A stretch of DNA of 64,000 bases, from assembly GCF_029227915.1 (NCBI RefSeq), contig NC_079876.1, positions 7,008,001 through 7,072,000 on the forward strand, in the 5' to 3' direction. This DNA comes from Hydractinia symbiolongicarpus (Eukaryota; Cnidaria; Hydrozoa; Anthoathecata; Hydractiniidae). Within the stretch, counting starts at the first letter, position 1, and the number at the start of each line of letters is the position of its first letter. Made by a program: the position numbers and the translations under genes. The notes beneath the pieces are model-generated. The model searched no databases. It was not told where the DNA came from and was given only the letters and a program-made list of their open reading frames with translations. This document shows positions 45,781 through 60,700 of this stretch, piece by piece.

Positions 45781-48700
45781 TAATAATTAAAAAATCGTTC
45801 GGGAAATGAGTTTACACCCTGGGTACTTTCTTTGTGTACTTTTGACTATACGGGCCGAGTCCGGGATTTACGGGAAATCGCAGGTTTTCGTTTGCCGGCG
45901 ATTAAACTTCTTTTATTCAGCGTCTTATCAAAAATGAAAACATTTTTAAAAACTACAAGTCTCATGCGTTTTAGTGGTGAAAAAATAATTTGAAAAATCG
46001 TTCGGGAAATGAGTTTACTCCCTGGGTACTTTCTTTGTATACTTTGGACTATACGGGCCGAGTCCGGGATTTACGGGAAATCGCGGATTTTCGTTTGAGG
46101 GCGATTAAACTTCTTTTATTCCGCGTCTCATCAAAAATGAAAACATTTTTGAAAACTACAAATCTCATGCGTTGTAGTGGTGAAAAAATAATTTTAAAAA
46201 TCGTTCGGAAAATGAGTTTACTCCCTGGGTACTTTCTTTGTATACTTTTGACTATACGGGCCGAGTCCGGGGTTTACGGTAAATGGCGGGTTTTCGTTTG
46301 CCGGCGATTAAAATTCTTTTATTCAGAATCTCATCAAAAATGAAAACATTTTTGAAAACTACAAGTCTCATGCGTTTTAGTGGTGAAAAAATAATTTAAA
46401 AACTCGTTCGGGAAATGAGTTTACTCCCTGGGTACTTTCTTTGTATACTTTTGATTATACGGGCCGAGTCCAGGGTTTACGGGAAATGGCGGGTTTTCGT
46501 TTGCCGGCGATTAAACTTCTTTTATTCAGCGTTTCATCAAAAATGAAAACATTTTTAAAAACTACAAGTCTCATGGGCTTTAGTGGTGAAATAATAATTT
46601 AAAAAATCGTTCGGGAAATGAGTTTACACCCTGGGTACTTTCTTTGTATACTTTTGATTATACGGGCCGAGTCCAGGGTTTACGGGAAATGGCGGGTTTT
46701 CGTTTGCCGGCGATTAAACTTCTTTTATTCAGCGTTTCATCAAAAATGAAAACATTTTTAAAAACTACAAGTCTCATGGGCTTTAGTGGTGAAATAATAA
46801 TTTAAAAAATCGTTCGGGAAATGAGTTTACACCCTGGGTACTTTCTTTGTATACTTTTGACTATACGGGCCGAGACCGGGATTTACGGAAAATCGCAGGT
46901 TTTCGTTTGCCGGCGATTAAACTTCTTTCATTCAGCGTCTCATCAAAAATGAAAACATTTTTGAAAACTACAAGTCTCATGCGTTTTAGTGGTGAAAAAA
47001 AAAATTTAAAAATCGTTCGGGAAATAAGTTTACTCCCTGGGTACTTTCTTTGTATACATTCGACTATACGGGCCAAGCCTGGGATTTACGGGAAATCGCG
47101 GGATTTCGTTTGCCGGCGATTAAACCTCTTTCATTAAGCGTCTCATCAAAAATGAAAACATTTTTGAAAACTACTAGTCTCATGCGTTTTAGTGGTGAAA
47201 AAATAATTTAAAAAATCGTTCGGGAAATGAGTTTACTCCCTGGGTACTTTCTTTGTATACTTTGGACTATACGGGCCGAGTCCGGGATTTACGGGAAATC
47301 GCGGATTTTCGTTTGAGGGCGATTAAACTTCTTTTATTCCGCGTCTCATCAAAAATGAAAACATTTTTGAAAACTACAAGTCTCATGCGTTGTAGTGGTG
47401 AAAAAATAATTTAAAAAATCGTTCGGAAAATGAGTTTACTCCCTGGGTACTTTCTTTGTATACTTTTGACTATACGGACCGAGTCCGGGGTTTACGGGAA
47501 ATGGCGGGTTTTCGTTTGCCGGCGATTAAACTTCTTTTATTCAGAGTCTCATCAAAAATGAAAACATTTTGAAAACTACAAGTCTCATGCGTTTTAGTGG
47601 TGAAAAAATATTTTAAAAAATCGTTCGGGAAATGAGTTTACACCCTGGGTACTTTCTTTGTGTACTTTTGACTATACGAACCGAGTCCGGGATTCACGGG
47701 AAATCGCAGGTTTTCGTTTGCCGGCGATTAAACTTCTTTTATTCGGCGTCTCATCAAAAATAAAAACATTTTTGAAAACTACAAGTCTCATGCGTTTTAG
47801 TGGTGAAAAAATAATTTAAAAAATCGTTCGGAAAATGAGTTTACTCCCTGGGTACTTTCTTTGTATACTTTTGACTATACGGGCCAAGTCCGGGGTTTAC
47901 GGGAAATGGCGGGTTTTCGTTTGCCGGCGATTAAACTTCTTTTATTCAGCGTCTCATCAAAAATGAAAACATTTTTGAAAACTACAAGTCTCATGCGTTT
48001 TAGTGGTGAAAAAATAATTTAAAAAATCGTTCGGGAAATGAGTTTACTCCCTGGGTACCTTCTTTGTATACTTTTGATTATACGGGCCGAGTCCAGGGTT
48101 TACGGGAAATGGCGGGTTTTTGTTTGCCGGCGATTAAACTTCTTTTATTCAGCGTCTCATCAAAAATGAAAACATTTTTAAAAACTACAAGTCTCATGGG
48201 CTTTAGTGGTGAAATAATAATTTAAAAAATCGTTCAGGAAAATGAGTTTACTCCCTGGGTACTTTCTTTGTATACTTTTGACTATACGGGCCGAGTCCGG
48301 GGTTTACGGTAAATGGCGGGTTTTCGTTTGCCGGCGATTAAACTTCTTTTATTCAGAGTCTCATCAAAAATGAAAACATTTTTGAAAACTACAAGTCTCA
48401 TGCGTTTTAGTGGTGAAAAAATAATTTAAAAAATCGTTCGGGAAATGAGTTTACTCCCTGGGTACTTTCTTTGTATACTTTTGATTATACGGGCCGAGTC
48501 CAGGGTTTACGGGAAATGGCAGGTTTTCGTTTGCCGGCGATTAAACTTCTTTTATTCAGCGTCTCATCAAAAATGAAAACATTTTTAAAAACTACAAGTC
48601 TCATGGGCTTTAGTGGTGAAATAATAATTTAAAAAATCGTTCGGGAAATGAGTTTACACCCTGGGTACTTTCTTTGTATACTTTTGACTATACGGGCCGA

Positions 48701-51700
48701 GTCCGGGATTTACGGAAAATCGCAGGTTTTCGTTTGCCGGCGATTAAACTTCTTTCATTCAGCGTCTCATCAAAAATGAAAACATTTTTGAAAACTACAA
48801 GTCTCATGCGTTTTAGTGGTGAAAAAATAATTTAAAAAATCGTTCGGGAAATGAGTTTACTCCCTGGGTACTTTCTTTGTATACTTTTGATTATACGGGC
48901 CGAGTCCAGGGTTTACGGGAAATGGCAGGTTTTCGTTTGCCGGCGATTAAACTTCTTTTATTCAGCGTCTCATCAAAAATGAAAACATTTTTAAAAACTA
49001 CAAGTCTCATGGGCTTTAGTGGTGAAATAATAATTTAAAAAATCGTTCGGGAAATGAGTTTACACCCTGGGTACTTTCTTTGTATACTTTTGACTATACG
49101 GGCCGAGTCCGGGATTTACGGAAAATCGCAGGTTTTCGTTTGCCGGCGATTAAACTTCTTTCATTCAGCGTCTCATCAAAAATGAAAACATTTTTGAAAA
49201 CTACAAGTCTCATGCGTCTTAGTGGTGAAAAAAAAAAATTATAAAATCGTTCGGGAAATAAGTTTACTCCCTGGGTACTTTCTTTGTATACATTCAACTA
49301 TACGGGCCAAGCCTGGGATTTACGGGAAATCGCGGGATTTCGTTTGCCGGCGATTAAACCTCTTTCATTAAGCGTCTCATCAAAAATGAAAACATTTTTG
49401 AAAACTACAAGTCTCATGCGTTTTAGTAGTGAAAAAATAATTTAAAAAATCGTTCGGGAAATGAGTTTACTCCCTGGGTACTTTCTTTGTATACTTTGGA
49501 CTATACGGGCCGAGTCCGGGATTTACGGGAAATCGCGGATTTTCGTTTGAGGGCGATTAAACTTCTTTTATTCCGCGTCTCATCAAAAATGAAAACATTT
49601 TTGAAAACTACAAGTCTCATGCGTTGTAGTGGTGAAAAAATAATTTAAAAAATCGTTCGGAAAATGAGTTTACTCCCTGGGTACTTTCTTTGTATACTTT
49701 TGACTATACGGGCCGAGTCCGGGGTTTACGGTAAATGGCGGGTTTTCGTTTGCCGGCGATTAAACTTCTTTTATTGAGAGTCTCATCAAAAATGAAAACA
49801 TTTTTGAAAACTACAAGTCTCATGCGTTTTAGTGGTGAAAAAATATTTTAAAAAATCGTTCGGGAAATGAGTTTACTCCCTGGGTACTTTCTTTGTATAA
49901 TTTTGACTATACGGGCCGAGTCCGGGATTTACGGGAAGTCGCGGGTTTTCGTTTGCCGGCGTTTAAACTTCTTTTATTCAGCGTCTCATCAAAAATGAAA
50001 ACATTTTTAAAAACTACAAGTCTCATGGGCTTTAGTGGTGAAATAATAATTTAAAAAATCGTTCGGGAAATGAGTTTACACCCTGGGTACTTTCTTTGTG
50101 TACTTTTGACTATACGGGCCGAGTCCGGGATTTACGGGAAATCGCAGGTTTTCGTTTGCCGGCGATTAAACTTCTTTTATTCAGCGTCTCATCAAAAATG
50201 AAAACATTTTTAAAAACTACAAGTCTCATGGGCTTTAGTGGTGAAATAATAATTTAAAAAATCGTTCGGGAAATGAGTTTACACCCTGGGTACTTTCTTT
50301 GTGTACTTTTGACTATACGAGCCGAGTCCGGGATTTACGGGAAATCGCAGGTTTTCGTTTGCCGGCGATTAAACTTCTTTTATTCGGCGTCTCATCAAAA
50401 ATAAAAACATTTTTGAAAACTACAAGTCTCATGCGTTTTAGTGGTGAAAAAATAATTTAAAAAATCGTTCGGGAAATGAGTTTACTCCCTGGGTACTTTC
50501 TTTGTATACTTTTGATTATACGGGCCGAGTCCAGGGTTTACGGGAAATGGCGGGTTTTCGTTTGCCGGCGATTAAACTTCTTTTATTCAGCGTCTCATCA
50601 AAAATGAAAACATTTTTAAAAACTACAAGTCTCATGGGCTTTAGTGGTGAAATAATAATTTAAAAAATCGTTCGGGAAATGAGTTTACACCCTGGGTACT
50701 TTCTTTGTATACTTTTGACTATACGGGCCGAGTCCGGGATTTACGGAAAATCGCAGGTTTTCGTTTGCCGGTGATTAAACTTCTTTCATTCAGCGTCTCA
50801 TCAAAAATGAAAACATTTTTGAAAACTACAAGTCTCATGCGTTGTAGTGGTGAAAAAATAATTTAAAAAATCGTTCGGAAAATGAGTTTACTCCCTGGGT
50901 ACTTTCTTTGTATACTTTTGACTATACGGGCCAAGTCCGGGGTTTACGGTAAATGGCGGGTTTTCGTTTGCCGGCGATTAAACTTCTTTTATTCAGAGTC
51001 TCATCAAAAATGAAAACATTTTTAAAAACTACAAGTCTCATGGGCTTTAGTGGTGAAATAATAATTTAAAAAATCGTTCGGGAAATGAGTTTACACCCTG
51101 GGTACTTTCTTTGTATACTTTTGACTATACGGGCCGAGTCCGGGATTTACGGAAAATCGCAGGTTTTCGTTTGCCGGCGATTAAACTTCTTTCATTCAGC
51201 GTCTCATCAAAAATGAAAACATTTTTGAAAACTACAAGTCTCATTCGTTTTAGTGGTGAAAAAAAAAAAAATTAAAAAATCGTTCGGGAAATAAGTGTAC
51301 TCCCTGGGTACTTTCTTTGTATACATTCAACTATACGGGCCAAGCTTGGGATTTATTGGAATTCGCGGGATTTCGTTTGCCGGCGATTAAACCTCTTTCA
51401 TTAAGCGTCTCATCAAAAATGAAAACATTTTTGAAAACTACAAGTCTCATGCGTTTTAGTGGTGAAAAAATAATTAAAAAAATCGTTCGGAAATGAGTTT
51501 ACTCCCTGGGTACTTTCTTTGTATACTTTGGACTATACGGGCCAAGTCCGGGATTTACGGGAAATCGCGGATTTTCGTTTGAGGGCGATTAAACTTCTTT
51601 TATTCCGCGTCTCATCAAAAATGAAAACATTTTTGAAAACTACAAGTCTCATGCGTTGTAGTGGTGAAAAAATAATTTAAAAAATCGTTCGGAAAATGAG

Positions 51701-54700
51701 TTTACTGCCTGGGTACTTTCTTTGTATACTTTTGACTATACGGGCCGAGTCCGGGGTTTACGGTAAATGGCGGGTTTTCGTTTGCCGGCGATTAAACTTC
51801 TTTTATTGAGAGTCTCATCAAAAATGAAAACATTTTTGAAAACTACAAGTCTCATGCGTTTTAGTGGTGAAAAAATATTTTAAAAAATCGTTCGGGAAAT
51901 GAGTTTACTCCCTGGGTACTTTCTTTGTATAATTTTGACTATATGGGCCGAGTCCGGGATTTACGGGAAATCGCGGGTTTTCGTTTGCTGGCGATTAAAC
52001 CACTTTCATTAAGCGTCTTATCAAAAATGAAAACATTTCTGAAAACTACAAGTCTCATGCGTTTTAGTGGTGAAAAAATAATTTAAAAAATCGTTCGGGA
52101 AATGAGTTTACTCACAGGGTACTTTCTTTGTATACACTTGACTATACGGGCCAAGCCCGGGATTTACGGGAAATCGCAGGTTATCGTTTGCCGGCGATTA
52201 AACTTTTTTCATTAACCGTCTCATCAAAAATGAAAACATTTTTGAAAACTACAAGTCTCATGCGTTTTAGTGGTAAAAAAAAAAATTAAAAAATCGTTCG
52301 GGAAATAAGTTTACTTCCTGGGTACTTTCTTTGTATACATTCGACTATATGGGCCCAGCCCGGGATTTACGGGAAATCGCGGGATTTCGTTTGCCGGCGA
52401 TTAAACCTCTTTCATTAAGCGTCTCATCAAAAATGAAAACATTTTTGAAAACTACAAGTCTCATGCGTTTTAGTGGTGAAAAAATAATATAAAAAATCGT
52501 TCGGGAAATTGGTTTACTCCCTGGGTACTTTCTTTGTATACTTTTGACTATACGGGTCGAGTCCGGGGTTTACGGGAAATGACGGGTTTTCGTTTGCCGG
52601 CGATTAAACTTCTTTTATTCAGCGTCTCATCAAAAATAAAAACATTTTTGAAAGCTACAAGTCTCATGCGTTTTAGTGGTGAAAAGATAATTTAAAAAAT
52701 TGTTCTGGAAATGAGTTTACTCACAGGGTACTTTCTTGGTATATATTCGACTATACGGGCCAAGCCCGGGATGTACGGGAAATCGCGGGTTTTCGTTTGC
52801 TGGCGATTAAACCACTTTCATTAAGCGTCTTATCAAAAATGAAAACATTTCTGAAAACTACAAGTCTCATGCCTTTTAGTGGTGAAAAAATATTTTAAAA
52901 AATCGTTCGGGAAATGAGTTTACTCCCTGGGTATTTTCTTTGTATAATTTTGACTATACGGGCCGAGTCCGGGATTTACGGGAAGTCGCGGGTTTTCCTT
53001 TGCCGGCGTTTAAACTTCTTTTATTCAGCGTCTCATCAAAAATGAAAACATTTTTAAAAACTACAAGTCTCATGGGCTTTAGTGGTGAAATAATAATTTA
53101 AAAAATCGTTCGGGAAATGAGTTTACACCCTGGGTACTTTCTTTGTGTACTTTTGACTATACGGGCCGAGTCCGGGATTTACGGGAAATCGCAGGTTTTC
53201 GTTTGCCGGCGATTAAACTTCTTTTATTCGGCGTCTCATCAAAAATAAAAACATTTTTGAAAACTACAAGTCTCATGCGTTTTAGTGGTGAAAAAATAAT
53301 TTAAAAAATCGTTCGGAAAATGAGTTTACTCCCTGGGTACTTTCTTTGTATACTTTTGACTATACGGGCCAAGTCCGGGGTTTACGGGAAATGGCGGGTT
53401 TTCGTTTGCCGGCGATTAAACTTCTTTTATTCAGCGTCTCATCAAAAATGAAAACATTTTTGAAAACTACAAGTCTTATGCGTTTTAGTGGTGAAAAAAT
53501 AATTTAAAAAATCGTTCGGGAAATGAGTTTACTCCCTGGGTACTTTCTTTGTATACTTTTGATTATACGGGCCGAGTCCAGGGTTTACGGGAAATGGCGG
53601 GTTTTCGTTTGCCGGCGATTAAACTTCTTTTATTCAGCGTCTCATCAAAAATGAAAACATTTTTAAAAACTACAAGTCTCATGGGCTTTAGTGGTGAAAT
53701 AATAATTTAAAAAATCGTTCGGGAAATGAGTTTACACCCTGGGTACTTTCTTTGTATACTTTTGACTATACGGGCCGAGTCCGGGATTTACGGAAAATCG
53801 CAGGTTTTTGTTTGCCGGCGATTAACCTTCTTTCATTCAGCGTCTCATCAAAAATGAAAACATTTTTGAAAACTACAAGTCTCATGCGTTTTAGTGGTGA
53901 AAAGATAATTTAAAAAATCGTTCTGGAAATGAGTTTACTCACAGGGTACTTTCTTTGTATACATTCGACTATACGGGCCAAGCCCGGGATGTACGGGAAA
54001 TCGCGGGTTTTCGTTTGCTGGCGATTAAACCACTTTCATTAAGCGTCTTATCAAAAATGAAAACATTTCTGAAAACTACAAGTCTCATGCGTTTTAGTGG
54101 TGAAAAAATATTTTAAAAAATCGTTCGGGAAATGAGTTTACTCCCTGGGTACTTTCTTTGTATAATTTTGACTATACGGGCCGAGTCCGGGATTTACGGG
54201 AAGTCGCGGGTTTTCGTTTGCCGGCGTTTAAACTTCTTTTATTCAGCGTCTCATCAAAAATGAAAACATTTTTAAAAACTACAAGTCTCATGGGCTTTAG
54301 TGGTGAAATAATAATTTAAAAAATCGTTCGGGAAATAAGTTTACACCCTGGGTACTTTCTTTGTGTACTTTTGACTATACGGGCCGAGTCCGGGATTTAC
54401 GGGAAATCGCAGGTTTTCGTTTGCCGGCGATTAAACTTCTTTTATTCGGCGTCTCATCAAAAATAAAAACATTTTTGAAAACTACAAGTCTCATGCGTTT
54501 TAGTGGTGAAAAAATAATTTAAAAAATCGTTCGGAAAATGAGTTTACTCCCTGGGTACTTTCTTTGTATACTTTTGACTATACGGGCCAAGTCCGGGGTT
54601 TACGGGAAATGGCGGGTTTTCGTTTGCCGGCGATTAAACTTCTTTTATTCAGCGTCTCATCAAAAATGAAAACATTTTTGAAAACTACAAGTCTCATGCG

Positions 54701-57700
54701 TTTTAGTGGTGAAAAAATAATTTAAAAAATCGTTCGGGAAATGAGTTTACTCCCTGGGTACTTTCTTTGTATACTTTTGATTATACGGGCCGAGTCCAGG
54801 GTTTACGGGAAATGGCGGGTTTTCGTTTGCCGGCGATTAAACTTCTTTTATTCAGCGTCTCATCAAAAATGAAAACATTTTTAAAAACTACAAGTCTCAT
54901 GGGCTTTAGTGGTGAAATAATAATTTAAAAAATCGTTCGGGAAATGAGTTTACACCCTGGGTACTTTCTTTGTATACTTTTGACTATACGGGCCGAGTCC
55001 GGGATTTACGGAAAATCGCAGGTTTTTGTTTGCCGGCGATTAACCTTCTTTCATTCAGCGTCTCATCAAAAATGAAAACATTTTTGAAAACTACAAGTCT
55101 CATGCGTTTTAGTGGTGAAAAAAAAAAATTAAAAAATCGTTCGGGAAATAAGTTTACTCCCTGGGTACTTTCTTTGTATACATTCGACTATACGGGCCAA
55201 GCCTGGGATTTACGGGAAATCGCGGGATTTCGTTTGCCGGCGATTAAACCTCTTTCATTAAGCGTCTCATCAAAAATGAAAACATTTTTGAAAACTACAA
55301 GTCTCATGCGTTTTAGTGGTGAAAAAATAATTTAAAAAATCGTTCGGGAAATGAGTTTACTTCCTGGGTACTTTCTTTGTATACTTTGGACTATACGGGC
55401 CGAGTCCGGGATTTACGGGAAATCGCGGATTTTCGTTTGAGGGCTATTAAACTTCTTTTATTCCGCGTCTCATCAAAAATGAAAACATTTTTGAAAACTA
55501 CAAGTCTCATGCGTTGTAGTGGTGAAAAAATAAATTAAAAAATCGTTCGGAAAATGAGTTTACTCCCTGGGTACTTTCTTTGTATACTTTTGACTATACG
55601 GGCCGAGTCCGGGGTTTACGGTAAATGGCGGGTTTTCGTTTGCCGGCGATTAAACTTCTTTTATTCAGAGTCTCATCAAAAATGAAAACATTTTTGAAAA
55701 CTACAAGTCTCATGCGTTTTAGTGGTGAAAAAATAATTTAAAAAATCGTTCGGGAAATGAGTTTACTCCCTGGGTACTTTCTTTGTATACTTTTGATTAT
55801 ACGGGCCGAGTCCAGGGTTTACGGGAAATGGCGGGTTTTCGTTTGCCGGCGATTAAACTTCTTTTATTCAGCGTCTCATCAAAAATGAAAACATTTTTAA
55901 AAACTACAAGTCTCATGGGCTTTAGTGGTGAAATAATAATTTAAAAAATCGTTCGGGAAATGAGTTTACACCCTGGGTACTTTCTTTGTATACTTTTGAC
56001 TATATGGGCCGAGTCCGGGATTTACGGAAAATCGCAGGTTTTCGTTTGCCGGCGATTAAACTTCTTTCATTCAGCGTCTCATCAAAAATGAAAACATTTT
56101 TGAAAACTACAAGTCTCATGCGTTTTAGTGGTGAAAAAAAAAAATAAAAAATCGTTCGGGAAATAAGTTTACTCCCTGGGTACTTTCTTTGTATACATTC
56201 GACTATACGGGCCAAGCCTGGGATTTACGGGAAATCGCGGGATTTCGTTTGCCGGCGATTAAACCTCTTTCATTAGGCGTCTCATCAAAAATGAAAACAT
56301 TTTTGAAAACTACAAGTCTCATGCGTTTTAGTGGTGAAAAAATAATTTAAAAAATCGTTCGGGAAATGAGTTTACTCCCTGGGTACTTTCTTTGTATACT
56401 TTGGACTATACGGGCCGAGTCCGGGATTTACGGTAAATGGCGGGTTTTCGTTTGCCGGTGATTAAACTTCTTTTATTCAGAGTCTCATCAAAAATGAAAA
56501 CATTTTTGAAAACTACAAGTCTCATGCGTTTTAGTGGTGAAAAAATATTTTAAAAAATCGTTCGGGAAATGAGTTTACTCCCTGGGTACTTTCTTTGTAT
56601 AATTTTGACTATATGGGCCGAGTCCGGGATTTACGGGAAATCGCGGGTTTTCGTTTGCTGGCGATTAAACCACTTTCATTAAGCGTCTTATCAAAAATGA
56701 AAACATTTCTAAAAACTACAAGTCTCATGCGTTTTAGTGGTGAAAAAATAATTTAAAAAATCGTTCGGGAAATGAGTTTACTCACAGGGTACTTTCTTTG
56801 TATACACTTGAATATACGGGCCAAGCCCGGGATGTACGGGAAATCGCGGGTTTTCGTTTGCTGGCGATTAAACCACTTTCATTAAGCGTCTTATCAAAAA
56901 TGAAAACATTTCTGAAAACTACAAGTCTCATGCGTTTTAGTGGTGAAAAAATAATTTAAAAAAAACCCTTCGGGAAATGAGTTTACTCACAGGGTACTTT
57001 CTTTGTATACACTTGACTATACGGGCCAAGCCCGGGATTTACGGGAAATCGCGGGTTATCGTTTGCCGGCGATTAAACTTTTTTCACTAACCGTCTCATC
57101 AAAAATGAAAACGTTTTTGAAAACTACAAGTCTCATGCGTTTTAGTAATGAAAAAATAATTTAAAAAATCGTTCGGGAAATGAGTTTACTCCCTGGGTAC
57201 TTTCTTTGTATACTTTTGACTATGCGGGCCAAGCCGGGATTTACGGGAAATCGCGGGTTTTCGTTTGCCGGCGATTAAACTTCTTTTATTCAGCGTCTCA
57301 TCAAAAATGAAAACATTTTTGAAAACTACAAGTCTCATGCGTTTTAGTGGTGAAAAAATAATTTAAAAAATCGTTCGGGAAATGAGTTAACTCCCTGGGT
57401 ACTTTCTTTGTGTACATTCGACTATACAGGGCAAGCCCCGGATTTACGGGAAAACGCGGGATTTTGTTTGCCGGCGATTAAACCTCTTTCATTAAACGTC
57501 TCATTAAAAATGAAAACATTTTTGAAAACTACAAGTCTCATGCGTTTTAGTGGTGAAAAAATAATTTAAAAATCGTTCGGGAAATGAGTTTACTCCCTGG
57601 GTACTTTCTTTGTATACTTTTGACTATACGGGCCGAGTCAGGGATTTACGGGAAATCGCGGATTTTCGTTTGCCGGCGATTAAACTTCTTTTATTCAGCG

Positions 57701-60700
57701 TCTCATCAAAAATGAAAACATTTTTGAAAACTACAAGTCTCATGCGTTTTAGTGGTGAAAAAATAATTTAAAAAATCGTTCGGGAAATGAGTTAACTCCC
57801 TGGGTACTTTCTTTGTGTACATTCGACTATACAGGGCAAGCCCCGGATTTACGGGAAAACGCGGGATTTTGTTTGCCGGCGATTAAACCTCTTTCATTAA
57901 ACGTCTCATTAAAAATGAAAACATTTTTGAAAACTACAAGTCTCATGCGTTTTAGTGGTGAAAAAATAATTTAAAAATCGTTCGGGAAATGAGTTTACTC
58001 CCTGGGTACTTTCTTTGTATACTTTTGACTATACGGGCCGAGTCAGGGATTTACGGGAAATCGCGGATTTTCGTTTGCCGGCGATTAAACTTCTTTTATT
58101 CAGCGACCCATCAAATATGAAAATATTTTTGAAAACTACAAGTCTCATGCGTTTTAGTGGTGAAAAAAAAAATTAAAAAATCGTTCGGGAAATAAGTTTA
58201 CTCCCTGGGTACTTTCTTTGTATACATTCGACTATACGGGCCAAGCCCGGGATTTACGGGAAATCGCGGGATTTCGTTTGCCGGCGATTAAACCTCTTTC
58301 ATTAAGCGTCTGATCAAAAATGAAAACATTTTTGAAAACTACAAGTCTCATGGGTTTTAGTGGTGAAAAAATAATTTAAAAAATCATTCGGGAAATGAGT
58401 TTACTCCCTGGGTACTTTCTTTGTATACTTTGGACTATACGGGCCGAGTCCGGGATTTACGGGAAATCGCGGATTTTCGTTTGAGGGCGATTAAACTTCT
58501 TTTATTCCGCGTCTCATCAAAAATGAAAACATTTTTGAAAACTACAAGTCTCATGCGTTGTAGTGGTGAAAAAATAATTTAAAAAATCGTTCGGAAAATG
58601 AGTTTACTCCCTGGGTACTTTCTTTGTATACTTTTGACTATACGCGCCGAGTCCGGGGTTTACGGGAAATGGCGAGTTTTCGTTTTCCGGCGATTAAACT
58701 TCTTTTATTCAGAGTCTCATCAAAAATGAAAACATTTTAAAAACTACAAGTCTCATGCGTTTTAGTGGTAAAAAAATATTTTAAAAATTCGTTCGGGAAA
58801 TGAGTTTACTCCCTGGGTACTTTCTTTGTATAATTTTGACTATACGGGCCGAGTCCGGGATTTACGGGAATTCGCGGGTTTTCGTTTGCCGGCGTTTAAA
58901 CTTCTTTTATTCAGCGTCTCATCAAAAATAAAAACATTTTTAAAAACTACAAGTCTCATGGGCTTTAGTGGTGAAATAATAATTTAAAAAATCGTTCGGG
59001 AAATGAGTTTACACCCTGGGTACTTTCTTTGTGTACTTTTGACTATACGGGCCGAGTCCGGGATTTACGGGAAATCGCAGGTTTTCGTTTGCCGGCGATT
59101 AAACCTCTTTCATTAAGCGTCTCATCAAAAATGAAAACATTTTTGAAAACTACAAGTCTCATGCGTTTTAGTGGTGAAAAAATAATTTAAAAAATCATTC
59201 GGGAAATGAGTTTACTCCCTGGGTACTTTCTTTGTATACTTTGGACTATACGGGCCGAGTCCTGGATTTACGGGAAATCGCGGATTTTCGTTTGAGGGCG
59301 ATTAAACTTCTTTTATTCCGCGTCTCATCAAAAATGTAAACATTTTTGAAAACTAAAAGTCTCATGCGTTTTAGTGGTGAAAAAATAATTTAAAAAATCG
59401 TTCGGGAAATGAGTTTACTCCCTGGGTACTTTCTTTGTATACTTTTGACTATACGGGCCGAGTCAGGGATTTACGGGAAATCGCGGATTTTCGTTTGCCG
59501 GCGATTAAACTTCTTTTATTCAGCGACCCATCAAATATGAAAATATTTTTGAAAACTATAAGTCTCATGCGTTTTAGTGGTGAAAAAAAAATTAAAAAAT
59601 CGTTCGGGAAATAAGTTTACTCCCTGGGTACTTTCTTTGTATACATTCGACTATACGGGCCAAGCCCGGGATTTACGGGAAATCGCGGGATTTCGTTTGC
59701 CGGCGATTAAACCTCTTTCATTAAGCGTCTCATCAAAAATGAAAACATTTTTGAAAACTACAAGTCTCATGCGTTTTAGTGGTGAAAAAATAATTTAAAA
59801 AATCATTCGGGAAATGAGTTTACTCCCTGGGTACTTTCTTTGTATACTTTGGACTATACGGGCCGAGTCCGGGATTTACGGGAAATCGCGGATTTTCGTT
59901 TGAGGGCGATTAAACTTCTTTTATTCCGCGTCTCATCAAAAATGAAAACATTTTTGAAAACTACAAGTCTCATGCGTTGTAGTGGTGAAAAAATAATTTA
60001 AAAAATCGTTCGGAAAATGAGTTTACTCCCTGGGTACTTTCTTTGTATACTTTTGACTATACGGGCCGAGTCCGGGGTTTACGGGAAATGGCGAGTTTTC
60101 GTTTTCCGGCGATTAAACTTCTTTTATTCAGAGTCTCATCAAAAATGAAAACATTTTAAAAACTACAAGTCTCATGCGTTTTGGTGGTAAAAAAATATTT
60201 TAAAAATTCGTTCGGGAAATGAGTTTACTCCCTGGGTACTTTCTTTGTATAATTTTGACTATACGGGCCGAGTCCGGGATTTACGGGAAGTCGCGGGTTT
60301 TCGTTTGCCGGCGTTTAAACTTCTTTTATTCAGCGTCTCATCAAAAATAAAAACATTTTTAAAAACTACAAGTCTCATGGGCTTTAGTGGTGAAATAATA
60401 ATTTAAAAAATCGTTCGGGAAATGAGTTTACACCCTGGGTACTTTCTTTGTGTACTTTTGACTATACGGGCCGAGTCCGGGATTTACGGGAAATCGCAGG
60501 TTTTCGTTTGCCGGCGATTAAACTTCTTTTATTCGGCGTCTCATCAAAAATAAAAACATTTTTGAAAACTACAAGTCTCATGCGTTTTAGTGGTGAAAAA
60601 ATAATTTAAAAAATCGTTCGGAAAATGAGTTTACTCCCTGGGTACTTCCTTTGTATACTTTTGACTATACGGGCCGAGTCCGGGATTTACGGGAAATGGC